Positions 1-7,810 are shown, numbered from the stretch's first letter. The stretch: DNA of 47,266 bases from an uncultured Christensenella sp. (GCA_910584975.1 CAJUEA010000007.1:1-47266); one strand, 5' to 3'. The notes: generated by a model not told the origin, from the sequence alone. Numbers and translations: made by a program.

Positions 1-40
1 CTAAGAAAATCGCTCTAAAAGTCGTAATGAGCGATGGTTT

Positions 41-70
41 GAGATGTTTCGACTACGCTCAACATGACAT
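41..70 (-). repeat. dispersed 30-bp repeat, copy 1
   Basis: Read on the - strand this stretch begins ATGTCATGTTGAGCGTAGTC and ends in CATCTC. The same word with few changes recurs on the + strand at 7309-7338 and 23775-23804. It is non-coding and lies 140 bp upstream of the ctsR promoter. The match is seen directly; the nature of the element (small non-autonomous repeat) is inferred. Confidence 0.7.
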
Positions 71-207
71 AAGTAGCGTTTTTAATGACATTGTGCATAA
101 TAATGATAATTTATTTTATATTAATATAAGTAATCTTTGTTATAATTATGAAATTAGCAGTCGGATGTGCAGATTGCTAATTTTTTAATATTTTTTTGAA
201 AAAACAC

Positions 208-235
208 TTGACAAATGTAAAAAAAGTGGTATAAT
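208..235 (+). promoter_or_regulatory. SigA-type promoter of ctsR operon
   Basis: A consensus -35 TTGACA (208-213) is followed after 16 bp by a consensus -10 TATAAT (230-235). Transcription would start near 242, inside the CtsR site that follows. It leaves a leader of about 310 nt before ctsR. Confidence 0.8.
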
Positions 236-237
236 AA

Positions 238-261
238 AGTCAAAGGTCAAAGAAAGTCAGA
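238..261 (+). promoter_or_regulatory. CtsR operator (tandem heptads)
   Basis: Three direct heptads are visible: AGTCAAA (238-244), GGTCAAA (245-251) and, after the 3-nt spacer GAA, AGTCAGA (255-261). The last two have the 7-3-7 geometry of the known CtsR box with one mismatch. The site covers the expected transcription start, so a bound repressor would block initiation, as in other clp operons. Confidence 0.85.
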
Positions 262-550
262 AATTTTGATTATACCATAAAATGTTATGGGGATAATACT
301 AAATGAACATTTTTTTATAGTTTGTTAATTGAAACAAGATTTTAAATGAATGTAGGAATTTACAACTTTAGGATTTTTAAAAACTGACAATTAGATTGTT
401 TAATATTTTGACTAATAAAGATTATTTAAAATACTAAATCATAATCAAATAAAAGTTGTGTTATTGATTTTTAGTATCAATTAGCAAAACATTTTAATTT
501 ACTGTTGTTGATTAAGATAAAAAAATGCATTAAATTTTAAAGGAGGGTAT
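262..550 (+). other. long AT-rich leader of ctsR operon
   Basis: No convincing ORF is present. A 6-bp hairpin (ATTGAT 463-468 with ATCAAT 476-481) is the only regular structure I found. A leader of about 300 nt is long for a ctsR operon; I see no known riboswitch motif and no second strong promoter. Confidence 0.5.
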
Positions 551-1012
551 ATGGCAACTATCAGTGATGTTATTGAGGAATTTATTTTGAAAGCACTGGC
601 AGATGATGACTTGTTGCAATTATCTCGTAACGATTTGGCAACATTTTTCAGCTGTGCACCAAGTCAGATAAATTATGTTTTGTCAACAAGGTTCACTCCT
701 GAAAAAGGATTTGTAATTGAATCCAAGCGTGGTGGCGGTGGGTGCATAAACCTTATAAGATTGAATGAAGATAAAGGTGATGTGCTTAAATCAATTTATG
801 ATTATTTGCAAGAGGAAGGTTCGCTTGAATACACAAAATTTTTGCATATTTTGCAAAGGCTGGTAACAGACGGAATGATTTCAAAAAATGAAGGCGAATT
901 GCTGAAGATTGCAATGTCAGACAAGGCACTTGCAAATCCGTTGAATATGACAAAACGACTTAGGGCACAAATGCTTAAGGAATTAGTATTGAATTTATCA
1001 AAAAGGAGTTAA
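551..1012 (+). CDS. ctsR: CtsR transcriptional repressor
   Basis: CtsR is the class III heat-shock repressor; it holds the clp genes off until heat, or loss of binding assisted by McsB, releases it. The 153 residues equal the usual family length. The N-terminal winged helix-turn-helix (about residues 1-70) carries the ESKRGGGG wing at 57-64, the family's DNA-contact hallmark; the C-terminal half (about 80-153) is the dimer region. The ATG follows AGGAGGG at 541-547. It heads ctsR-mcsA-mcsB-clpC, 4 nt before mcsA, and its promoter overlaps a CtsR site, so autoregulation is expected. Confidence 0.96.
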   Translation: MATISDVIEEFILKALADDDLLQLSRNDLATFFSCAPSQINYVLSTRFTPEKGFVIESKRGGGGCINLIRLNEDKGDVLKSIYDYLQEEGSLEYTKFLHILQRLVTDGMISKNEGELLKIAMSDKALANPLNMTKRLRAQMLKELVLNLSKRS

Positions 1013-1016
1013 GAAT

Positions 1017-1538
1017 ATGAGTGGAAATTATTATTGTAGTGTGTGTGGCAAACCTGCTACAGTTTGCAAAAAAGAAACAATCAATGGCGTAACGAAAGTT
1101 TCTTATTATTGTGATGAGTGCTTTGCACTTGTGGAAAAAGGAAATTCTTTTGACAATTTGCTTTCTGCAATGTTCAACATTGGTGGTGGCAATATACAAA
1201 AACCAAAAATGCGTGTTTGCACTTGTGGAATGACTGAAAGAGAAATTTTAAATAGTGGAAAGTTTGGTTGTAGTGAGTGCTATAACTTGTTTAGGGATAT
1301 AGCAGAAAACTATGTGAACACAAGAGGATACTTATCTCACAAAGGCAAAAAACCTGCGAAAAATGGCACGCAGACTGAAAAAACCAATGTGAACTTAAAG
1401 AATAATAATGCAAAAAGTGCAATGTCAAAAATTGATAAGTTGAAGGCAGAACTTGCACTTGCAGTGAAAGAGGAAAGATTTTTGGATTGTGACAAAATTG
1501 CAAAACAGATTGCAGCCTTGCAAAAGGAGGAAAAATGA
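1017..1538 (+). CDS. mcsA: McsA, zinc-finger activator of McsB
   Basis: McsA is the partner that activates the arginine kinase McsB and modulates CtsR. The 173-residue protein has two cysteine clusters: C7/C10 with C32/C35, and C68/C70 with C85/C88, consistent with two zinc sites. The C-terminus (about 137-172) is a UVR-type helical hairpin (KLKAELALAVKEERFLDCDK), also found in ClpC and UvrB. The middle (about 105-135) is a low-complexity Lys/Asn linker. AAGGAG at 1002-1007 precedes the ATG. The stop overlaps the mcsB start, which suggests coupled translation. Confidence 0.94.
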   Translation: MSGNYYCSVCGKPATVCKKETINGVTKVSYYCDECFALVEKGNSFDNLLSAMFNIGGGNIQKPKMRVCTCGMTEREILNSGKFGCSECYNLFRDIAENYVNTRGYLSHKGKKPAKNGTQTEKTNVNLKNNNAKSAMSKIDKLKAELALAVKEERFLDCDKIAKQIAALQKEEK

Positions 1539-2536
1539 TGGAAAATATTAATAACATTGTTGTTTCAACAAGGGTACGACTTGCCAGAAATCTTAAAGAC
1601 ATACCTTTTCCTGCAAGACTTAAAGGCAGTCCAAAAAGCAGTGAAAAAGTTATCAATACTGTAACAAGTGTTTGCGATAAACTTTTTAATTATGATTTGT
1701 TGCAAATGAACAAAATAAGCGATATTGACAGGATTGCATTGCTTGAAAGGCATTTGATAAGCCCTAATCTTGCGGCAAACACAGAAAATGGTGCCGTGTG
1801 CATTGGCAAGGATAACGGAATGAGCATTATGATAAACGAAGAAGACCACATTAGGGCACAATGTTTTATAAGAGGCTTTGGCTTGGAAGAATGTTTCAAA
1901 AAAGTAAATGCATTTGACGATAAGCTTAGCGAAATGGCTCAAATTGCATATGATGACAAGCTAGGATATTTAACTGCTTGTCCAACCAACCTTGGCACAG
2001 GTATGCGTGCAAGTGTTATGATGTTTTTGCCGGGACTTACAATTTGTGGCGAGCTTGGAGGAATTATTAACGAGGTGCAACAGGCTGGACTTACTGTGCG
2101 TGGAATTTATGGCGAGGGTAGTAAGGCATCTGGATATTTTTATCAAATAAGCAATCAAATAACCATTGGTGTAAGTGAAGTGAATTTGCTTAAAATTGTG
2201 ACAAATGCTGTGATGAAAATTTGTGAGAGAGAGCAAAGTGCAAGACTTAGAATTTACAATCAAGACAAAATTGCACTTGAGGACACTGTTTCTCGTTCGC
2301 TTGGAATTTTGCTTTATGCAAAGCGCATTACATCTGAGGAATTTATGGAGCATATGGCAAAGGTTAAATTGGGTGTGGCTTTGGGAATACTTGATTTGAG
2401 TATGCCAATGCTTAATCAACTGACAGAACTTTGTCAGCCTGCAAATATGTGTCATTACTGTGGCAGAAATGTAGACGCAAACGAAAGAGATATTAAAAGA
2501 GCAGATCTGGTAAGAAATAAAATTCAAGAGAGGTGA
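1535..2536 (+). CDS. mcsB: McsB protein-arginine kinase
   Basis: McsB phosphorylates arginines on CtsR and on damaged proteins, marking them for ClpCP. The protein belongs to the phosphagen kinase fold: the nucleotide-binding STRVRLARN motif is at the N-terminus, the catalytic-cysteine loop CPTNLGTGMRAS is in the middle, and REQSARLRIY follows near residue 240. The length of 333 is slightly short for the family (about 350). Two ATGs are possible, 1535 (overlapping the mcsA TGA) and 1538; AGGAGG at 1525-1530 is 4 or 7 nt away, so 1538 is the better-spaced start. The gene precedes clpC by 5 nt. Confidence 0.95.
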   Translation: MMENINNIVVSTRVRLARNLKDIPFPARLKGSPKSSEKVINTVTSVCDKLFNYDLLQMNKISDIDRIALLERHLISPNLAANTENGAVCIGKDNGMSIMINEEDHIRAQCFIRGFGLEECFKKVNAFDDKLSEMAQIAYDDKLGYLTACPTNLGTGMRASVMMFLPGLTICGELGGIINEVQQAGLTVRGIYGEGSKASGYFYQISNQITIGVSEVNLLKIVTNAVMKICEREQSARLRIYNQDKIALEDTVSRSLGILLYAKRITSEEFMEHMAKVKLGVALGILDLSMPMLNQLTELCQPANMCHYCGRNVDANERDIKRADLVRNKIQER

Positions 2537-2541
2537 TTTGA

Positions 2542-4968
2542 ATGGAAAAATTTAATGCTGAAAGCAACAAAATTGTGGAACAAGCCAAAGTGTTTGGTGC
2601 AAATAGTGGTGGTTTGGTTGGCACAGAGCATTTGATTTGTGCAATGGCTTATGTTGATGGCACAAATGTTCAAAATATTTTGCAAAGAGTAGGCTTTAAT
2701 AAAAGTGATATACAAAAAATTATACAGCTTAACGGGCAAGTTGTTCAGCCATATTTTAGCCCACGCACTAAAAATGTGCTTAGAAACAGCGTGGATTTGG
2801 CTACACAAGTTGGCTTGAATTATGTTATTCCAGAACATATTTTGGCAATGATTTTGCAAGAGTCATCTTCATATGCCGTGAGAGCACTTGTTCAACTTGG
2901 TTGTGATATAAACACTCTTATGCTTGCACTTTCAAAATCAATAAATATTAGCAACAACATTAATCGTAGTGGCGATGGTAGTGAGGAATTTAACTTTGAA
3001 GGAGAGCAGGAAGGTGGCATAAAAAGCTTGGAAAAACTTGGTGTGGATTTGACTGCAAAGGCAGAGCAAGGCAAGTTGGATCCTGTCATTGGCAGACATG
3101 ACGAAATTGACAGAGTTATTCAAATTTTGTCAAGGCGCACAAAAAACAATCCTGTGTTGATTGGCGAGGCAGGTGTCGGTAAATCTGCAATCGTTGAAGG
3201 GTTGGCAGCTGCAATCATCAAGGGCGATTGTCCTGAAATGTTGAAAGGAAAAAGAATTTTCAGTTTGGATATTTCAAGCTTGCTTGCAGGCACAAAATAT
3301 CGTGGCGATTTTGAGGAGAGAATGAAAAACGCCATTGAAACAATCAAAAAATCCGGAAACATAATTTTGTTTATTGACGAAATTCACACAATGGTTGGTG
3401 CTGGTGGTGCAGAAGGTGCTGTTGATGCTGGCAACATTTTAAAGCCTATGCTTGCAAGGGGAGAGTTGCAAACAATTGGTGCGACAACTATTGACGAATA
3501 TCGTAAATACATTGAAAAAGATCCAGCACTTGAGAGAAGATTTCAACCTATCATTGTAAACCCTCCAACAGTTGAGGACACAATTTGTATTCTTAAAGGG
3601 CTTAGGGATAAGTACGAGGCACATCACAAAGTGCAAATTAAGGATGAGGCAATTGAGGCTGCAGCAGTGCTTTCTGACAGATATATCAGCGATAGATTTT
3701 TGCCAGATAAGGCTATTGACCTTATTGACGAGGCTGCAAGCCGTATGAGAACACACAGTCAAGTTATGCCAAATGACATAAAAGAAATTGAGGACGAGAT
3801 TACAAAGTGCGAACAAAACAAAGAGGACGCAAAAAAACAAGAATTGTTTTTGAAAGCAAACGAATATAAGGAAAGAATTGAAGTGCTAAAAAAACAACTT
3901 GAAGAGAAAAAATCAGCTTGGACAGAAAAATCAAGCAATTTGGAGTTGGCTATTGGCGAGGAAGAAATTGCTCAAATAGTAAGCAGTTGGACGGGTATTC
4001 CTGTGGTAAAAATGACAGAAAGTGAGGCTGAAAGATTGATTAATCTTGAAGACATCCTAAAAAAGCGTGTTATCGGACAGGAAGAGGCCGTGACAAGCAT
4101 CAGCAAGGCTGTAAGGCGTGCAAGGGCAGGACTTAAAGATCCAAACAGACCTATTGGCTCATTTATCTTCCTTGGACCTACTGGTGTGGGCAAAACAGAG
4201 TTGTGCAAAGCATTGGCAGAGGCTATGTTTGGCGACGAAAATCTTATGATAAGACTGGATATGAGTGAGTATATGGACAAAATCAATGTGTCAAAATTGA
4301 TTGGTTCGGCTCCCGGTTATGTTGGCTTTGAAGAGGGTGGACAACTTACAGAAAAAGTAAGACGCAAACCTTATTCAGTAATTTTGTTTGACGAAATTGA
4401 AAAAGCACATCCTGATGTTTTCAACCTTTTGTTGCAGATTATGGATGATGGCAGATTGACAGATTCTCACGGAAGAACAGTGTCTTTCAAAAACACAATT
4501 ATCATTATGACAAGCAATATCGGTGCAAGTGAGATTGGCAAAATGTCAACTTTGGGCTTTGGTGGCAATGAAAAGCTTAGTGAGGACGAGTATGATGCAA
4601 TGAGAGATAGGCAACTTGAGGCTTTAAGACGCACTATGAAACCGGAATTTATCAATCGTATTGATGATGTTATAATTTTCCACAAACTATCAAAAGAAAA
4701 CATAAGTTGCATTTGCAATTTGATGGTAAGCAGTCTTGCAAAAAGACTTAAAGAGCAAAATATCAACATTAATGTTACTGAAAGTGCAAAAGAGTATATC
4801 TCTGAACATGGCTTTAACAGCGAATATGGTGCAAGACCACTAAGACGCAGTGTGCAAAAGCTTGTGGAAGATAAATTGTCTGACGAAATTTTGCGTGGTA
4901 ATATTGCAATAGGTGACAATATCAATATAGATTTCAAAGACGGAAACTTGACATTTGAAAAAGCATAA
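2542..4968 (+). CDS. clpC: ClpC AAA+ unfoldase
   Basis: ClpC is the hexameric unfoldase that feeds ClpP and recognises arginine-phosphorylated substrates. In order the 808 residues show a Clp-N repeat domain (about 1-140), AAA+ domain D1 with Walker A GEAGVGKS at 208-215 and Walker B LFIDEIH, a middle domain with a UVR-like coiled coil (about 415-460), and D2 with GPTGVGKT at 545-552 and LFDEIEKAH. The LGF loop at 671-673 fits the ClpP-docking tripeptide. AGAGGTGA sits 7 nt before the ATG. It is the last gene of the CtsR operon and is followed by a hairpin at 5040. Confidence 0.96.
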   Translation: MEKFNAESNKIVEQAKVFGANSGGLVGTEHLICAMAYVDGTNVQNILQRVGFNKSDIQKIIQLNGQVVQPYFSPRTKNVLRNSVDLATQVGLNYVIPEHILAMILQESSSYAVRALVQLGCDINTLMLALSKSINISNNINRSGDGSEEFNFEGEQEGGIKSLEKLGVDLTAKAEQGKLDPVIGRHDEIDRVIQILSRRTKNNPVLIGEAGVGKSAIVEGLAAAIIKGDCPEMLKGKRIFSLDISSLLAGTKYRGDFEERMKNAIETIKKSGNIILFIDEIHTMVGAGGAEGAVDAGNILKPMLARGELQTIGATTIDEYRKYIEKDPALERRFQPIIVNPPTVEDTICILKGLRDKYEAHHKVQIKDEAIEAAAVLSDRYISDRFLPDKAIDLIDEAASRMRTHSQVMPNDIKEIEDEITKCEQNKEDAKKQELFLKANEYKERIEVLKKQLEEKKSAWTEKSSNLELAIGEEEIAQIVSSWTGIPVVKMTESEAERLINLEDILKKRVIGQEEAVTSISKAVRRARAGLKDPNRPIGSFIFLGPTGVGKTELCKALAEAMFGDENLMIRLDMSEYMDKINVSKLIGSAPGYVGFEEGGQLTEKVRRKPYSVILFDEIEKAHPDVFNLLLQIMDDGRLTDSHGRTVSFKNTIIIMTSNIGASEIGKMSTLGFGGNEKLSEDEYDAMRDRQLEALRRTMKPEFINRIDDVIIFHKLSKENISCICNLMVSSLAKRLKEQNININVTESAKEYISEHGFNSEYGARPLRRSVQKLVEDKLSDEILRGNIAIGDNINIDFKDGNLTFEKA

Positions 4969-5039
4969 AAATTATTTTTGATTTTTAAGTTATTTATTTA
5001 TAATTTGAACTTGTAAATATATAAATTGCATTGTATAAG

Positions 5040-5074
5040 TGCTCCTTGCATAATTGATTTTGCAGGGAGCATTT
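5040..5074 (+). terminator. probable terminator after clpC
   Basis: An 11-bp stem with one G-U pair (TGCTCCTTGCA 5040-5050 with TGCAGGGAGCA 5061-5071) encloses a 10-nt loop. The T run after it is short, so termination may be partial. Confidence 0.6.
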
Positions 5075-5242
5075 GCATATTCAAAATTAAAGTAACAATT
5101 TGATTAAAAAGCAAATAATATCGATTTTCAATGTAAAATTTAGTTAAAGTGTATAGTAATTTTATGGAAAATATGCTACAATATAAATGATAAAAATACT
5201 TTGTTTTTATCAAAAATAAAGCAAACAAAGGGGGCAGTAAAT

Positions 5243-5776
5243 ATGCGTATTGAAATTATTGCAAAAAATTACAAACTTGGCGAAAAGCTTAAAGACATCA
5301 TTGAAAAGAAACTTGAAAAGTTTGCTCGTTATTTTGAGGATGATGCAACTGCAAAGGTTATTCTTAGGGAAATCAATCAAGATAAAGATGCAATGGAAAT
5401 TACCGTAAACTTTGGTGGTGGTAAGATTATGAGAGCAGAGGTTGTATCTGACAATATGTATGACAATATTGATTTGGTTTTGCCAAAGCTTGAGCGTCAA
5501 GTTAGAAAATACAGAACCAAATTGGGCAAAAAAGTTAAAGAAAGTGCTTTTGATATGGATGCATTATACAGCTACAGTGAGGCGCCAATTGAGGAACTTG
5601 CTGTTGGTAGGGTTAAAAAGACTGATGTAAGAAAAATGTCTGTTAAAGAGGCAATCAGTGAAATGGAATTGCTTGACCATTCTTTCTATGTGTTTATTAA
5701 TGAGGCAAATGATTTGGTAAATATCGTTTATAGGCGTGCTGTCGGCGATGTAGGTTTGCTTGATTTGATTTATTGA
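5243..5776 (+). CDS. hpf: long-form ribosome hibernation promoting factor
   Basis: HPF binds the 30S subunit and, in its long form, dimerises 70S ribosomes into inactive 100S particles. The start at 5243 (MRIEII) has AAAGGGGG at 5228-5234 upstream and fits the family; the frame is open further upstream but that part is not conserved. The 177 residues comprise an N-terminal beta-alpha-beta-beta-beta-alpha S30AE domain (about 1-100), a linker, and a C-terminal dimerisation domain (about 130-177) ending in NIVYRRAVGDVGLLDLIY, the long-form signature. A weak TACAAT at 5177-5182 may be its -10. The gene stands alone; the usual secA/prfB neighbours are absent. Confidence 0.94.
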   Translation: MRIEIIAKNYKLGEKLKDIIEKKLEKFARYFEDDATAKVILREINQDKDAMEITVNFGGGKIMRAEVVSDNMYDNIDLVLPKLERQVRKYRTKLGKKVKESAFDMDALYSYSEAPIEELAVGRVKKTDVRKMSVKEAISEMELLDHSFYVFINEANDLVNIVYRRAVGDVGLLDLIY

Positions 5777-5838
5777 TTTGCAATATTTCAGAAAAATCTA
5801 TTATTGTATACTTGAAAAATTAAAAAAACTTGATTTAG

Positions 5839-5998
5839 TATAATCGAATATATAAGGAATCTTGATATATTAATAAGACAAAAACAAGATTAAATTTACA
5901 GGTAAATTTGCAATTTCGTACTAGATAAAAAATAAATGTTTACAAATAAAAAATCTCTTCTTTTGGGATAGCCAATTGAAGAGATTTTTGTTTTTTTT
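5839..5998 (+). ncRNA. candidate small structured RNA downstream of hpf
   Basis: A consensus -10 TATAAT (5839-5844) would start a transcript near 5851. It would run through hairpin AATCTTG/CAAGATT (5858-5864, 5885-5891), hairpin AAATTTAC/GTAAATTT (5892-5899, 5902-5909) and end at the strong terminator 5951-5998, about 148 nt in all. No good -35 at 16-18 bp is present (TTGAAA is 21 bp away), and there is no ORF. It could equally be the 3' untranslated region of hpf. Confidence 0.3.
5951..5998 (+). terminator. Rho-independent terminator
   Basis: A perfect 10-bp stem AAATCTCTTC (5951-5960) with GAAGAGATTT (5978-5987), a 17-nt loop and a long T-rich tail (to 5998). It lies 175 nt after the hpf stop codon and ends either the hpf message or a separate small RNA. 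Confidence 0.8.
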
Positions 5999-6417
5999 AA
6001 TCAAAAATCGGTATTAAAATGTATTTTTCAAACATCGATATAATATTAGTATTTTTAATTTGCTCTGCAAAATTATAATTATAGAGCTTTTTTGTTGTTA
6101 TTTTGCTCAAATAAAAATGAGTTTAAAGCTTAATATAACAAATATAAATACAATTATCAACAATGAATGATATAGCAATAATCCATTTATTAAAAAGACA
6201 AAAGCATTTGAATTAAGTTGTAGGCATTTTAATTATATTTTTCATTTGCAATTTTTTATATGGAGAAATGATTTGTTTTTATTTTATAAAAATAAAAATG
6301 CACATTATGAATTAGCTATGTTATTCATTTTTAGCAGTTTAATTATTTTTGTGTTTGAGTTTTAAAAGCTTAAGTTTTAGATAATAATAATTTTATTATT
6401 AATATAAAAATATTAAA
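5999..6417. other. AT-rich intergenic stretch without recognised genes
   Basis: I found no supported ORF, tRNA or promoter here. A weak 5-bp hairpin followed by six T (GCTCT 6062-6066, AGAGC 6083-6087) is the only terminator-like feature. The rest is simple A/T-rich sequence. Confidence 0.5.
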
Positions 6418-6486
6418 TATGTAGGTACACCTTCTTATATTTATGCGTAAAAATTGTTAAAATAAATATGTAGTAGTATCTACATA
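6418..6486 (+). promoter_or_regulatory. operator candidates for the XRE pair
   Basis: A perfect 7-bp inverted repeat, TATGTAG (6467-6473) and CTACATA (6480-6486) separated by 6 nt, sits directly before the ribosome binding site of the first XRE gene. A second partial palindrome TGTAGGTACA lies at 6419-6428, sharing the TGTAG half-site. XRE repressors usually bind such dyads near their own gene, so autoregulation is a reasonable inference. No clear -35/-10 pair was identified between the two sites. Confidence 0.55.
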
Positions 6487-6496
6487 GGAGTGAAAT

Positions 6497-6739
6497 ATGA
6501 CAACTTGTGAGGCGGTTGCAAAAAGAATTGTTGCATTGCTAAAAGAGCGGAATATTACTCAATATCGTTTGGAACAAATTACTGGTGTACAGCATGGAAG
6601 TATGCAATGTATTATGAATGGAAGAAACAAAAGCGTAAATCTTAACACAATTATGATTATTGCAAAAGGCTTTAATATGTCAGTTAGTGAGTTTTTGGAT
6701 GATAAATTATTTGAATCAGAATATTTGGAATTGGAGTAG
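6497..6739 (+). CDS. small XRE-family helix-turn-helix regulator
   Basis: An 80-residue protein that is almost entirely one Cro/C1-type helix-turn-helix domain: helix 1 AVAKRIVALLKERN, helices 2-3 TQYRLEQITGVQHGSMQCIMNGR (about residues 20-45), then helices ending in NMSVSEFLDD. It is expected to be a DNA-binding repressor; the target is unknown. GGAG is 6487-6490, ahead of the ATG at 6497. The stop is followed after 4 nt by a second XRE gene. A perfect 20-bp dyad just upstream is a likely binding site. No prophage genes surround it. Confidence 0.85.
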   Translation: MTTCEAVAKRIVALLKERNITQYRLEQITGVQHGSMQCIMNGRNKSVNLNTIMIIAKGFNMSVSEFLDDKLFESEYLELE

Positions 6740-6743
6740 AATT

Positions 6744-7061
6744 ATGGATTACCAACAAATTATTGAAAGATTGAAATTAATCAGAATGCGCAATCATCTA
6801 TCTGCTAAAGATTTAGGTAAATTGCTAGGCAATTCTTACACCTATTTTTATAAGGTTGAGGATGGCTCTATTATTTTAAGTATGCCAAAGCTACTTGAAG
6901 TTTTGCAGTTGCTTGGTGTAACAACAGAAGAGTTTTTCTATGATGATTTTGAAAACTATAAAATTGACAAAGAAATTTTGGAAATTTCTAAATCTTTAAC
7001 AAAGCCAGAAATCGATACAATGTATCATTTGCTAAGAAAACGCAACACTAACAAAAAATAA
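6744..7061 (+). CDS. second XRE-family helix-turn-helix regulator
   Basis: A 105-residue protein starting at ATG 6744 (MDYQQIIERLKL), with TTGGAG 6731-6736 as ribosome binding site; the frame is open further upstream but that part overlaps the previous gene without similarity to any domain. Residues about 5-65 form an XRE domain (LIRMRNHLSAKDLGKLLG, then the recognition helix region NSYTYFYKVEDGS, ending GVTTEEFFYD). The C-terminal 40 residues are charged and helical (KIDKEILEISKSLTKPEIDTM). The recognition region differs strongly from that of its neighbour, so the two probably bind different sites or act as a heteromeric switch (inference). Confidence 0.8.
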   Translation: MDYQQIIERLKLIRMRNHLSAKDLGKLLGNSYTYFYKVEDGSIILSMPKLLEVLQLLGVTTEEFFYDDFENYKIDKEILEISKSLTKPEIDTMYHLLRKRNTNKK

Positions 7062-7186
7062 TTGTTGAAAAACTATTGAAAAGGTGCTTTTGATTAGTAT
7101 GTTTTGGCAATTTTGAAAAAGTTTTTATAAAGTGTCTTAGTTTTATTTTTAAAAATGGAGCATTTATAGTATAAACTAAAAATGCG

Positions 7187-7283
7187 ATTGAGATAGGGCT
7201 CAATTAAATTTAATAGTATTTTTGGAGATTTCAAAAATACTGATAATTTTTGCTGAATTTAGTGTTCAGCAATTTTATTTTTT
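7187..7283 (+). terminator. three consecutive hairpins ending in a terminator
   Basis: In a row: ATTGAG/CTCAAT (7187-7192, 7199-7204), GTATTTTTG/CAAAAATAC (7216-7224, 7232-7240) and TTGCTGAA/TTCAGCAA (7250-7257, 7265-7272), the last followed by a T-rich run to 7283. The third is a good Rho-independent terminator for the XRE pair. The first two add structure of unknown purpose. Confidence 0.65.
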
Positions 7284-7308
7284 GAGGGGTATATTTTAGG
7301 TTCGTTTT

Positions 7309-7500
7309 ATGTCATCTCGAGCGAAGTCGAGTGATCTCAAATTGTGCTTGCTGAATCAAAGAAAAATTAATCAATATTTTTTATAATTAAGGCAAATTTT
7401 AATTTTGTCAGCAAGCCAAGGCAGAGATTCTTCCTTATTCCCCACAAAAAAGCTATTTTGTGGGGACCCCGTGATATGCTATCGCTACACTCAGAATGAC
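7309..7500. repeat. palindromic repeat element, about 191 bp
   Basis: The left end (7309-7338, starting ATGTCATCTCGAGCGAAGTC) is a copy of the dispersed repeat. The right end, read on the - strand from 7500, starts GTCATTCTGAGTGTAGCGAT, a related but diverged copy, so the termini form an inverted repeat. Sub-terminal GCTTGCTGA (7346-7354) and its complement TCAGCAAGC (7408-7416) add an inner inverted pair. The right half holds a perfect 10-bp hairpin CCCCACAAAA/TTTTGTGGGG (7440-7449, 7456-7465). It contains no ORF. No clear target-site duplication was seen. Confidence 0.65.
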
Positions 7501-7681
7501 TAGATTAATATTTCAATACACGCACAAAATTTAGTATGATAGGAAGGTTTAATGTTAATATCATTTAATTAGAAAATCTAGGTCTTATGTCATTTTGCTA
7601 GAGATATTTTTGCTAAAATTTGGCAAATTTTCCATATTTGTAAAATTATTTTATAAATTATTAAAAGTATATAAAAAACAT

Positions 7682-7710
7682 TTGCTATATTATTTGCTAT
7701 ATGCTATAAT
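7682..7710 (+). promoter_or_regulatory. rpsB-tsf promoter
   Basis: TTGCTA (7682-7687), 17 bp, then consensus TATAAT (7705-7710) with an extended -10 TGC in front. The start would be near 7717, leaving a leader of about 94 nt. Confidence 0.75.
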
Positions 7711-7716
7711 TGCAAT

Positions 7717-7802
7717 AGCCAAAAAACACTTAATGCTGAAATCATTCTCTGTGCCGAAAGGTTAGGGTGGTTTGGGAGGCATAAGGACGAAAAAACAGGA
7801 GG
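7717..7802 (+). promoter_or_regulatory. structured G-rich leader of rpsB
   Basis: The leader contains a stem TGTGCC (7750-7755) with GGCATA (7778-7783), an internal CC-GAAA-GG tetraloop hairpin (7754-7761), and a stretch of five G runs at 7760-7779 that stands out in this A/T-rich genome. Ribosomal protein operons are commonly controlled by leader RNAs that bind the encoded protein; here that is an inference. The ribosome binding site AGGAGG is 7797-7802. Confidence 0.4.
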
Positions 7803-7810
7803 ATTAAAAA

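Noticed and set aside
1970..2527. Long - strand ORF opposite mcsB
   Set aside because: Shadow of the mcsB reading frame with no start signals; composition rich in Cys, His and Asn as expected for antisense frames here.
6062..6093. Hairpin GCTCT/AGAGC followed by six T as a terminator
   Set aside because: The stem is only 5 bp with a 16-nt loop and there is no upstream gene that needs it.
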